Source: Streptomyces griseus (GTDB lineage Bacteria > Actinomycetota > Actinomycetes > Streptomycetales > Streptomycetaceae). Taken from it: a DNA stretch of 64,000 bases. Where the stretch lies: contig NZ_UAVD01000038.1 in NCBI RefSeq assembly GCF_900460065.1, forward strand, positions 62,001 to 126,000, read 5' to 3'. Both the position numbers and the translations under genes were made by a program. This document shows positions 32,121 to 41,566 of the stretch, piece by piece; the stretch's first letter is position 1; each line of letters begins with the position of its first letter. Below the pieces are notes generated by a model, which searched no databases, was not told the origin of the DNA, and was given only the letters and a program-made list of their open reading frames with translations.

Positions 32121-33287
32121 TTGACCCTGCCCCGCACCCCGCAGATCCCGGTCGTCGTCCTGGCGGGCTTCCTCGGCTCCGGCAAGACCACGCTCCTGAA
32201 CCATCTGCTCCGCAACCGCGCGGGCACCCGGATCGGCGTGATCGTCAACGACTTCGGGGCCATCGAGATCGACGCCATGACCGTCTCGGGGCAGGTCGGC
32301 TCGACCGTCTCGCTGGGCAACGGCTGCCTGTGCTGCGCCGTCGACGCGAGCGAACTCGACACCTTCCTGGAGACGCTGACCCGGCCGTCCGCCCGACTGG
32401 ACGTGATCGTCATCGAGGCGAGCGGACTTGCCGAACCCCAGGAACTCGTCCGCATGCTGCTGGCCAGCGACAACCCGCACATCCTGTACGGGGGCCTCGT
32501 CGAGGTCGTCGACGCGGCGGAGTTCGACAGCACCCGCCGACGCCATCCGGAGCTCGACCGCCATCTCGCCGTCGCCGACCTCGTCGTGCTGAACAAGACC
32601 GACCGGGTGGGGGAGGCGGAGCGGGAGCGGCTGCGGGCGATGGTCGCGGAGCTGAGCGGCCCGGCCGCCGTGATCTCCGCCGTCCACGGCCGGATCGACC
32701 CCGAGCTCCTCTTCGACCCGGCCCTGCGGCCGGACCACGAGGACAAGGTCCGCCAGCTCACCTTCGAGGACCTGCTGCGGGAGGAGACGGCCGACGGGCA
32801 CGAGAGGCACGACGACCACCTCCACGCCGCGTACGAGAGCGTCGACTTCACCTCGGACGTGCCACTGGACCCGCGCCGCTTCATGGAGTTCCTCGACTCC
32901 CGGCCCGAGGGGCTCTACCGGATCAAGGGGTTCGCGGACTTCGGCGCGGGGGACCGGGACAACGCCTACGCGCTGCACGCCGTGGGCCGCTTCCTGCGCT
33001 TCGTGCCCCGCCCGTGGGCACGCGGCGACGAGCGGCTCACCCAGCTCGTCATGATCGGCGCGGGCATCGACGCCGGGGCGCTGCTGGCCGGACTCGCCGC
33101 CTGCCGCACGGATGATCCCGCTCCCGGGACGCCCGCCGACCCCGTCGACAGCTCGGTCACCGAACGCGCGATGTGGGGCGTGCTCCGGTACGTACACCAG
33201 GAGCCGGACCCCGCGGACGGACCGGAGGGCCTCGCGGACGGACTGGAGGACCCCGGGGACGTACGGGAAGCCGCCGCGGAGGCGTGA
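32121..33287 (+). CDS. CobW/COG0523-family GTPase (metal chaperone-like)
   Basis: 388-residue P-loop GTPase. Walker A GFLGSGKTT is at 16-24, the metal-binding CxCC motif at 69-72 (NGCLCCAVD), EASGLAEPQE at about 96-105, and the specificity motif LNKTD at about 156-160; a CobW C-terminal domain (YRIKGFADF ... LVMIGAG) follows. The family delivers zinc, iron or cobalt to client enzymes. A histidine/aspartate-rich loop (GHERHDDHLHAA, about 230-241) is a probable extra metal site. The TTG start follows GGAAGG. It lies 22 bp after the citrate synthase gene and converges with parC, stopping 40 bp from it. No zur-type box was found. Confidence 0.88.
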   Translation: MTLPRTPQIPVVVLAGFLGSGKTTLLNHLLRNRAGTRIGVIVNDFGAIEIDAMTVSGQVGSTVSLGNGCLCCAVDASELDTFLETLTRPSARLDVIVIEASGLAEPQELVRMLLASDNPHILYGGLVEVVDAAEFDSTRRRHPELDRHLAVADLVVLNKTDRVGEAERERLRAMVAELSGPAAVISAVHGRIDPELLFDPALRPDHEDKVRQLTFEDLLREETADGHERHDDHLHAAYESVDFTSDVPLDPRRFMEFLDSRPEGLYRIKGFADFGAGDRDNAYALHAVGRFLRFVPRPWARGDERLTQLVMIGAGIDAGALLAGLAACRTDDPAPGTPADPVDSSVTERAMWGVLRYVHQEPDPADGPEGLADGLEDPGDVREAAAEA

Positions 33288-33327
33288 CACCTTCCGCGAC
33301 CGCTCCCCGCCGTGCGGCCGGGGCCGC

Positions 33328-35784
<2,457 letters not shown>

Positions 35785-36052
35785 CGCGGCTGCGACTCCT
35801 TCACGGATTCTGTTCGGACAACCTGGGCTTGTTCGGTACGACACGAGCTACTGACGCGGTCCATTGTGGACCGCCGGACTGACAACGCCGACCTCGACCC
35901 GGCAGAAGCGGGCCGCGCCGGTCCACCCGGGCAGCGCCCGGGACACCATCGACGGAAACATCCGAGGATCGGGAACTTCGCCAGGTGCCGGTGCGCTTGC
36001 TTAGAGTGGCAGGTCTGGCAGGAAGTCCAGTATCGCGATCGAAGGGACGTAC

Positions 36053-37426
36053 ATGCCCATGGGTCACACGGCCACCGCACAGGCCGGTTCCGGCGGCTTG
36101 ACAGCGACCGAGCACCGCCTGGCCAACGGCCTGCGTGTGGTGCTCTCCGAGGACCATCTGACCCCGGTCGCCGCGGTCTGCCTCTGGTACGACGTCGGCT
36201 CGCGCCACGAGGTCAAGGGACGCACCGGTCTGGCTCACCTCTTCGAGCACCTGATGTTCCAGGGCTCGGGCCAGGTCAAGGGGAACGGTCACTTCGAGCT
36301 CGTCCAGGGGGCCGGCGGCTCCCTCAACGGGACCACCAGCTTCGAGCGGACCAATTACTTCGAGACCATGCCCACCCACCAGGTGGAGCTGGCGCTCTGG
36401 CTGGAGGCCGACCGGATGGGCTCCCTCCTCGCCGCGCTCGACGAGGAGTCCATGGAGAACCAGCGCGACGTCGTCAAGAACGAACGCCGCCAGCGCTACG
36501 ACAACGTGCCCTACGGCACCGCGTTCGAGAAGCTGACCGCCCTCTCGTACCCCGAGGGCCACCCGTACCACCACACCCCGATCGGCTCCATGGCCGACCT
36601 GGACGCGGCCACGCTGGAGGACGCCCGCGCGTTCTTCCGTACGTACTACGCGCCGAACAACGCGGTGCTCTCGGTGGTCGGCGACATCGACCCCGAGCAG
36701 ACCCTCGCCTGGATCGAGAAGTACTTCGGCTCCATCCCCTCCCACGACGGCAAGCAGCCGCCGCGCGACGGGACGCTGCCCGCGATCATCGGCGAGCAGC
36801 TGCGCGAGGTGGTCCACGAGGAGGTTCCGGCGCGCGCCCTGATGGCCGCCTACCGCCTCCCCCACGACGGCACCCGTGCCTGTGACGCGGCCGACCTGGC
36901 GCTCACCGTGCTGGGCGGCGGCGAGTCCTCCCGGCTGCACAACCGCCTGGTCCGCCGCGACCGTACGGCGGTGGCGGCGGGCTTCGGCCTGCTGCGGCTC
37001 GCCGGGGCGCCCTCGCTGGGCTGGCTGGACGTGAAGACGTCCGGCGGCGTCGAGGTGGAGACGATCGAGGCCGCGGTCGACGAGGAGCTCGCCCGGTTCG
37101 CCGCCGAGGGGCCGACGCCCGAGGAAATGGAGCGGGCCCAGGCGCAGTTGGAGCGCGAGTGGCTCGACCGCCTGGGCACGGTCGCCGGCCGCGCCGACGA
37201 ACTGTGCCGGTACGCGGTCCTGTTCGGTGACCCCCAGCTCGCCCTGACGGCGGTGGGCCGGGTCCTGGAGGTCACCGCGGAGGAGGTGCGCGCAGCGGCC
37301 GAGGCGAGCCTGCGCCCCGACAACCGGGCGGTGCTGGTGTACGAGCCCATCGAGCCGGCCGACGAGGCCGACGAGGGCACGGCAGGCACCGAGGGCACCG
37401 ACGCGCACGAGGGGGCGGACAAGTGA
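36053..37426 (+). CDS. M16 family zinc metallopeptidase (catalytic subunit)
   Basis: 457-residue M16B peptidase. The inverted zinc motif HLFEH (H62, E65, H66; GLAHLFEHLMFQ) and the downstream Glu in KNERRQRYDN (about 142-144) are present, so it should be active. No signal peptide is visible, so it is predicted cytoplasmic. M16B enzymes often work as heterodimers with an inactive partner; the next gene, which overlaps by 4 bp, is exactly that. ATG 36053 follows AAGGGA; a second in-frame ATG lies two codons on. It is divergent from parC with a 268-bp gap. Confidence 0.93.
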   Translation: MPMGHTATAQAGSGGLTATEHRLANGLRVVLSEDHLTPVAAVCLWYDVGSRHEVKGRTGLAHLFEHLMFQGSGQVKGNGHFELVQGAGGSLNGTTSFERTNYFETMPTHQVELALWLEADRMGSLLAALDEESMENQRDVVKNERRQRYDNVPYGTAFEKLTALSYPEGHPYHHTPIGSMADLDAATLEDARAFFRTYYAPNNAVLSVVGDIDPEQTLAWIEKYFGSIPSHDGKQPPRDGTLPAIIGEQLREVVHEEVPARALMAAYRLPHDGTRACDAADLALTVLGGGESSRLHNRLVRRDRTAVAAGFGLLRLAGAPSLGWLDVKTSGGVEVETIEAAVDEELARFAAEGPTPEEMERAQAQLEREWLDRLGTVAGRADELCRYAVLFGDPQLALTAVGRVLEVTAEEVRAAAEASLRPDNRAVLVYEPIEPADEADEGTAGTEGTDAHEGADK

Positions 37427-38823
37427 GCGACGCCGCCGTGACTGGAGTAGCCATGGAGTACCACCCGCAGCCCACGCCCGGCACGGCCCGCCCCTGGGCC
37501 TTCCCGGCGCCCGAGCGAGGCGCCCTTCCCAACGGGCTGACCGTGCTGCGCTGCCACCGCCCCGGCCAGCAGGTCGTCGCGGTGGAGATCTTCCTGGACG
37601 CGCCGCTGGAGGCCGAGCCCGAGGGCCTGGACGGCGTGGCCACGATCATGTCGCGGGCGCTCTCCGAGGGCACCGACAAGCACAGCGCCGAGGAGTTCGC
37701 CGCCGAGCTCGAGCGCTGCGGCGCCACGCTCGACGCGCACGCCGACCACCCCGGCGTCCGGGTCTCCCTGGAGGTCCCGGTCTCCCGGCTGGCCAAGGCC
37801 CTCGGGCTGGTCGCCGAGGCGCTGCGGGCCCCGGCCTTCGACGCGAGCGAGATCGAGCGCCTCGTCGGCAACCGCCTCGACGAGATCCCGCACGAGCACG
37901 CCAACCCGTCCCGGCGGGCCGCCAAGCAGCTCTCCAAGGAGCTGTTCCCGGCCACCGCCCGGATGTCCCGCCCGCGGCTGGGCACCGAGGAGACGGTCCG
38001 GCGGATCGACGAGAGCGCCGTGCGCGCCTTCTTCGACGCCCATGTCCGGCCGTCCACCGCGACGGCCGTGATCGTCGGCGACCTGACCGGCGTCGACCTG
38101 GACGCGCTGCTGGCGGAGACCCTCGGCGACTGGTCGGGCAACGCCGGCCAGGCCCGTCCGGTGCCGCCCATCACCGCGGACGACACCGGCCGCGTGGTGA
38201 TCGTGGACCGGCCCGGCGCGGTCCAGACGCAGCTGCTGATCGGCCGCATCGGCGCCGACCGGCACGAGCGCGTGTGGCCCGCCCAGGTGCTCGGCACCTA
38301 CTGCCTGGGCGGCACCCTCACCTCCCGGCTGGACCGGGTGCTGCGCGAGGAGAAGGGCTACACCTACGGAGTGCGGGCCTTCGCCCAGGTGCTGCGCTCC
38401 AGCGGCCCCGACTCGGGCGGCGCGGCCATGCTCGCGATCAGCGGCTCGGTGGACACGGAGTCCACCGGACCGGCGCTGGACGACCTCTGGAAGGTCCTGC
38501 GCACGCTGGCCGCCGAGGGGCTGACCGATGCCGAGCGGGAGACGGCCGTGCAGAACCTGGTGGGTGTCGCCCCGCTGAAGTTCGAGACCGCCGCTTCCGT
38601 CGCGAGCACGCTGGCCGACCAGGTCGAGCAGCACCTCCCCGACGACTACCAGGCCCAGCTCTACGCCCGGCTCGCCGAGACGGGCACCGTGGAGGCGACC
38701 GCCGCCGTGGTCAGCGCCTTCCCGGTCGACCGGCTGGTCACGGTCGTCGTGGGGGACGCCGCGCGGATCGAGGAGCCCGTGAAGGCCCTCGGCATCGGAG
38801 AGGTGTCCGTCGTCACCGGCTGA
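37423..38823 (+). CDS. M16 family peptidase, non-catalytic partner
   Basis: 466-residue M16B homologue that has lost the zinc-binding motif: the position equivalent to HxxEH reads GVATIMSRALSEGT. The rest of the fold is preserved (RVSLEVPVSRLAKAL..., KAYTYGVRAF-like KGYTYGVRAFAQ near the C-terminal half, SARGY-type substrate-binding region). Such inactive chains pair with the active subunit, as in mitochondrial processing peptidase and B. halodurans-type M16B heterodimers. Its GTG start overlaps the stop of the upstream gene (GTGA), ensuring equal expression. A strong terminator with a U-tract follows. Confidence 0.9.
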   Translation: MSDAAVTGVAMEYHPQPTPGTARPWAFPAPERGALPNGLTVLRCHRPGQQVVAVEIFLDAPLEAEPEGLDGVATIMSRALSEGTDKHSAEEFAAELERCGATLDAHADHPGVRVSLEVPVSRLAKALGLVAEALRAPAFDASEIERLVGNRLDEIPHEHANPSRRAAKQLSKELFPATARMSRPRLGTEETVRRIDESAVRAFFDAHVRPSTATAVIVGDLTGVDLDALLAETLGDWSGNAGQARPVPPITADDTGRVVIVDRPGAVQTQLLIGRIGADRHERVWPAQVLGTYCLGGTLTSRLDRVLREEKGYTYGVRAFAQVLRSSGPDSGGAAMLAISGSVDTESTGPALDDLWKVLRTLAAEGLTDAERETAVQNLVGVAPLKFETAASVASTLADQVEQHLPDDYQAQLYARLAETGTVEATAAVVSAFPVDRLVTVVVGDAARIEEPVKALGIGEVSVVTG

Positions 38824-38852
38824 CGCGCCACCCGCGGCGCACCGCCGCGAAG

Positions 38853-38894
38853 AGAACCCCGACGAAGGGATGTTCGTCGGGGTTCTTCCCTTTT
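38853..38894 (+). terminator. Intrinsic terminator of the M16 operon
   Basis: 13-bp perfect stem GAACCCCGACGAA / TTCGTCGGGGTTC (38854-38866, 38873-38885), loop GGGATG, extended by A-T on each side and followed by TTCCCTTTTTG, the only classical U-tract terminator in this window. Confidence 0.93.
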
Positions 38895-38977
38895 TGGGCG
38901 CTTGCTTCCGATTGCCCCTTTTGTTGGAGAGGTTGCCTGTCTGCCCTGTGGGATGTGCGACAAATCCCCTGGTCCGT

Positions 38978-39007
38978 TTGGTGATGGGAAGTCGCCCCGC
39001 CTAGCGT
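38978..39007 (+). promoter_or_regulatory. Candidate promoter of the riboswitch/M23 peptidase transcript
   Basis: TTGGTG (38978-38983) and TAGCGT (39002-39007), 18 bp apart, would start RNA near 39014, just before the riboswitch. Confidence 0.4.
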
Positions 39008-39057
39008 CGGCTCGGCTGTCCGCCACCCGTATGCCGCAGCCGCGGCGCCGGGCAGTC

Positions 39058-39202
39058 ATCGCCGAGTCCCCGTCAGGCGCGAGCCTGGGGAGCCGGGGAC
39101 CCACGCAGTCCCTGGGGTGAATCGGAGGCCCGTGCCGCGAACCGGCGCGGGGATCCGTAGGAGACCTTCCTGCTCCGAACCCGTCAGCTAACCCGGTAGG
39201 CG
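39058..39202 (+). promoter_or_regulatory. ydaO-type (cyclic di-AMP) riboswitch
   Basis: The leader of the M23 gene carries the conserved ydaO-yuaA elements: ATCGCCGAGTCCCCGTC near the 5' end, GAGCCGGGGACCCA then TGGGGTGAATC in the middle, and the strongly conserved 3' part GCTCCGAACCCGTCAGCTA-ACCCGGTAGGCG (39172-39202). In Streptomyces this element precedes resuscitation factor and M23 peptidase genes, and binding c-di-AMP turns the transcript off. Limits are approximate. Confidence 0.9.
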
Positions 39203-39229
39203 AGAAGGAAGGAAAGGATCAGCACCTCC

Positions 39230-40045
39230 ATGGCGTTCACCCGTGCCACCGGGAAGCACCGTGCCCCGAGCCGTCTCACGCGCCGCAGCGCCCGGGCCGC
39301 CGGCATCGCGGCTCTGGCCACCACCGGAGTCCTCGGCTCGCTCGCCTCCCCGGCCCTCGCCGCGGACGCCGAGGCCGCCCAGGTCGCCGACACCGGCCTC
39401 ACCCAGGCCGTCGCCCTCGACGCCACCCTCGCCGAGCAGATAGACGCGCAGGCCCACGCCCAGAAGCAGCAGGCCGACGCGATCGCCAAGGCGAAGGCCA
39501 AGGCCGCCGCGGAGGCCCGGGAGAAGGCCGCGAAGGCGAAGGCGAAGGCGGAAGCGGAGCGCAAGGCCGAGGCCCGCGCCAAGGAGGTCCGCGAGGAGAA
39601 GGCGCGCGCCGCCCGCGCCGCCGAGCGCGCCCGCCTGAACGCCTTCCACCTCCCGGTCGCCGGCTCCCACGTCACCACCGGCTACAACACCGGCGGTGCG
39701 CTCTGGTCCTCCGGCAGCCACTCCGGCGTGGACTTCCAGGCAGCCTCCGGCAGCTCCGTCGTCGCCGTCGGCGCCGGCACGGTCGTCGAGGCCGGCTGGG
39801 GCGGCGCGTACGGCAACAACATCGTGCTGCGGATGACGGACGGCACGTACACCCAGTACGGTCACCTCTCCTCGATCGGTGTCTCCGTCGGCCAGAGCGT
39901 CTCCTCCGGCCAGCAGATCGGCCTCTCCGGATCCACCGGCAACTCCACCGGCCCGCACCTGCACTTCGAGGCCCGCACCACCCCCGACTACGGCTCCGAC
40001 ATGGACCCCGTCGGCTACCTGCGCTCCCACGGCCTGAACGTCTGA
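39230..40045 (+). CDS. Secreted M23 (LytM-type) endopeptidase under a c-di-AMP riboswitch
   Basis: 271-residue exported protein. A Sec signal sequence ends at SPALA-AD (about residue 44). A highly Ala/Lys/Glu-rich coiled-coil (about 65-140, KAKAEAERKAEARAKEVREEKARAARAAERAR) leads to a LytM domain (about 145-265). Zinc ligands are in place: H164-x3-D168 (SHSGVDF) and H243-x-H245 (GPHLHFE), with the further TQYGHL His. It should cut peptide cross-links of the cell wall, and wall remodelling during germination or growth is the usual role. Control by the riboswitch directly upstream ties it to cyclic di-AMP. A terminator follows. The ATG has GGAAAGGATC upstream. Confidence 0.94.
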   Translation: MAFTRATGKHRAPSRLTRRSARAAGIAALATTGVLGSLASPALAADAEAAQVADTGLTQAVALDATLAEQIDAQAHAQKQQADAIAKAKAKAAAEAREKAAKAKAKAEAERKAEARAKEVREEKARAARAAERARLNAFHLPVAGSHVTTGYNTGGALWSSGSHSGVDFQAASGSSVVAVGAGTVVEAGWGGAYGNNIVLRMTDGTYTQYGHLSSIGVSVGQSVSSGQQIGLSGSTGNSTGPHLHFEARTTPDYGSDMDPVGYLRSHGLNV

Positions 40046-40065
40046 GCCGTCCCGCGCCACCCCGT

Positions 40066-40097
40066 CCGAAGGCCCCGGCACCCGCCGGGGCCTTCGG
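40066..40097 (+). terminator. Terminator of the M23 gene
   Basis: 14-bp perfect stem CCGAAGGCCCCGGC / GCCGGGGCCTTCGG (40066-40079, 40084-40097), loop ACCC, followed by TAATTCC. Confidence 0.9.
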
Positions 40098-40222
40098 TAA
40101 TTCCGGCCCGAAGATATCCAGGGATTCCGGCCTGCCATCGGAAATTCCGGCAGATTGCCATAGAGTCGCGGAACAGGCATCGGGCGGCCGCGTTTCGCGG
40201 GGATCAAGGCGGAGGTTCGGAT

Positions 40223-40930
40223 ATGCGCATTCCCGCGCATTCGGTATGCACGGCAATCCGTGACGACATCGTCTCCGGTGTCTACGAGCGGGGCAGCCGC
40301 CTCACCGAGGAGTTGCTGGCCCGTCGCTACGGGGTCTCCCGCGTCCCGGTCCGCGAGGCCCTGCGCACACTGGAGTCCGAGGGCTTCGTGGTCACCCGCA
40401 GACATGCGGGCGCCTGCGTCGCCGAGCCCACCGCGCAAGAGGCGGCCGATCTCCTGGAGGTGCGGATGCTCCTGGAGCCGCTGGGCGCGGCCCGCGCCGC
40501 GCACCGCCGCACGGAAGCCCACCTGAAGGTGCTCCGGGGCCTGGTCAGGCTGGGGCAGGAGCGGGCCCGCCGCGGCGAGAGCGACGATCTGCGCTCACTG
40601 GCCGGCTGGTTCCACGAGACCCTCGCCCAGGCCTCCGGCAGCCCCGGGCTCATCGCCCTGCTCACCCAGCTCCGCCACAAGATCGCCTGGATGTACGCGG
40701 TCGAGCAGCCGGCCCGCCCGGTCGACTCCTGGGCCGAGCGCGGCGCGATCGTGGACGCCGTCGCCCGCGGCGACGCGGAGCGGGCCAGGGCGCTGACCGC
40801 CCAGTACGCGGAACGCGCCACCGGGACCCATCGGCTGCGCCGCCCGCATCCGCCGGGGCGGCGTATCGCGCCCGCTCCACGTGTGAGCACTTCGCAACAT
40901 GACGTAAACATTGCGGGCGTCCGCTATTAA
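40223..40930 (+). CDS. GntR/FadR-family transcriptional regulator
   Basis: 235-residue regulator. The winged helix occupies about residues 7-72 (AIRDDIVSGVYERGSRLTEELLARRYGVSRVPVREALRTLESEGFVV), followed by a helical FCD effector domain (about 75-205). The metal ligands of FCD domains are eroded: the usual D-x3-H reads GWFHETL with D missing, the mid His is replaced (RGAIVDAVARGD) and the last His is Tyr (TAQYAE), so a metal-bound ligand is unlikely. The C-terminal ~30 residues are a basic, Pro-rich tail. GGAGG lies 8 nt before the ATG. It stands between the M23 and ptsH genes, without an obvious target. Confidence 0.88.
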   Translation: MRIPAHSVCTAIRDDIVSGVYERGSRLTEELLARRYGVSRVPVREALRTLESEGFVVTRRHAGACVAEPTAQEAADLLEVRMLLEPLGAARAAHRRTEAHLKVLRGLVRLGQERARRGESDDLRSLAGWFHETLAQASGSPGLIALLTQLRHKIAWMYAVEQPARPVDSWAERGAIVDAVARGDAERARALTAQYAERATGTHRLRRPHPPGRRIAPAPRVSTSQHDVNIAGVRY

Positions 40931-41019
40931 CAGAAGAGGCGTAAACAAAGAGAAGTAATTATGGGCCCCGGGGCGCGCTGCCCGAATTTCGATGCGCGGT
41001 GCTTTCCCGAGAACACGAA

Positions 41020-41052
41020 AGAGCCGTGATCCCTCCGAGGGGTCACGGCTCT
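41020..41052 (-). terminator. ptsH: Terminator of ptsH
   Basis: 10-bp stem AGAGCCGTGA / TCACGGCTCT (41020-41029, 41043-41052) with an inner CCCT/GGGG pairing; on the minus strand it is followed by TTTCGTG. Confidence 0.8.
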
Positions 41053-41089
41053 CGCACCCGGCGCCCCCGGCAGGGCCGGGGCGCGCGGG

Positions 41090-41371
41090 TCAGACGGTCT
41101 CGGGGAGTTCTTCCAGGCCCTCGGCGACCAGCTTCGCGAGGCGGTCCAGCGCGGCCTCGGCGTCGTCGGCCTCGGACGCGAGCACGATCTCCTCGCCGCC
41201 CTGCGCGCCCAGACCGAGCACGGCCAGCATGGAGGCGGCGTTCACCGGGTTGCCGTCGGCCTTGGCGATCGTCACGGGGACGCCGGAAGCCGTGGCGGCA
41301 CGGACGAAGATGGAAGCGGGGCGGGCGTGCAGGCCCTCGGCCCAACCGACGTTTACGCGGCGCTCAGCCAT
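41090..41371 (-). CDS. ptsH: HPr phosphocarrier protein of the sugar phosphotransferase system
   Basis: 93-residue HPr. H15 in GLHARPAS is the residue phosphorylated by enzyme I and passed to IIA proteins; the region around the regulatory serine is NAASMLAVLGL. Length and motifs match Streptomyces HPr (S. coelicolor ptsH product, 93 aa). Here it is a lone gene, not next to ptsI or crr, which is usual in Streptomyces. The ATG follows GAAGGG at a good distance. A stem-loop terminator lies 38 bp after the stop. The neighbouring gene is divergent with leaderless start. Confidence 0.96.
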   Translation of the reverse strand: MAERRVNVGWAEGLHARPASIFVRAATASGVPVTIAKADGNPVNAASMLAVLGLGAQGGEEIVLASEADDAEAALDRLAKLVAEGLEELPETV

Positions 41372-41554
41372 GGTTCTGCCCTTCACATATCAACGGTTGT
41401 CTAGACCAGTCTCTCATGCAGTGCGTGGTGCTGTGCCCGGCCTCCTGTCCGGTCCTGTGCCCGGCCTCCTGTCCGCTCCCGTGCTCCGACGGCCCCGGTC
41501 CGGGCCCCCAAGACTGCCCGGACGCCGACCTGTCCGCTACCGGGCTCCCCGCCG

Positions 41555-41560
41555 TAGGCT
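41555..41560 (+). promoter_or_regulatory. -10 hexamer TAGGCT, leaderless start of the GNAT fusion gene
   Basis: TAGGCT ends 6 nt before the ATG at 41567; no ribosome binding site. It also argues against the in-frame TTG at 41561 as start. Confidence 0.6.
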
Positions 41561-41566
41561 TTGCCC

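Noticed and set aside
30914-32884. A 656-residue minus-strand frame across the citrate synthase gene
   Set aside because: Antisense shadow of the citrate synthase and CobW genes; no start context or domain.
41561-41566. TTG at 41561 as start of the GNAT fusion gene
   Set aside because: It adds only two residues, lies directly against the -10 element, and the ATG at 41567 fits the leaderless geometry better.
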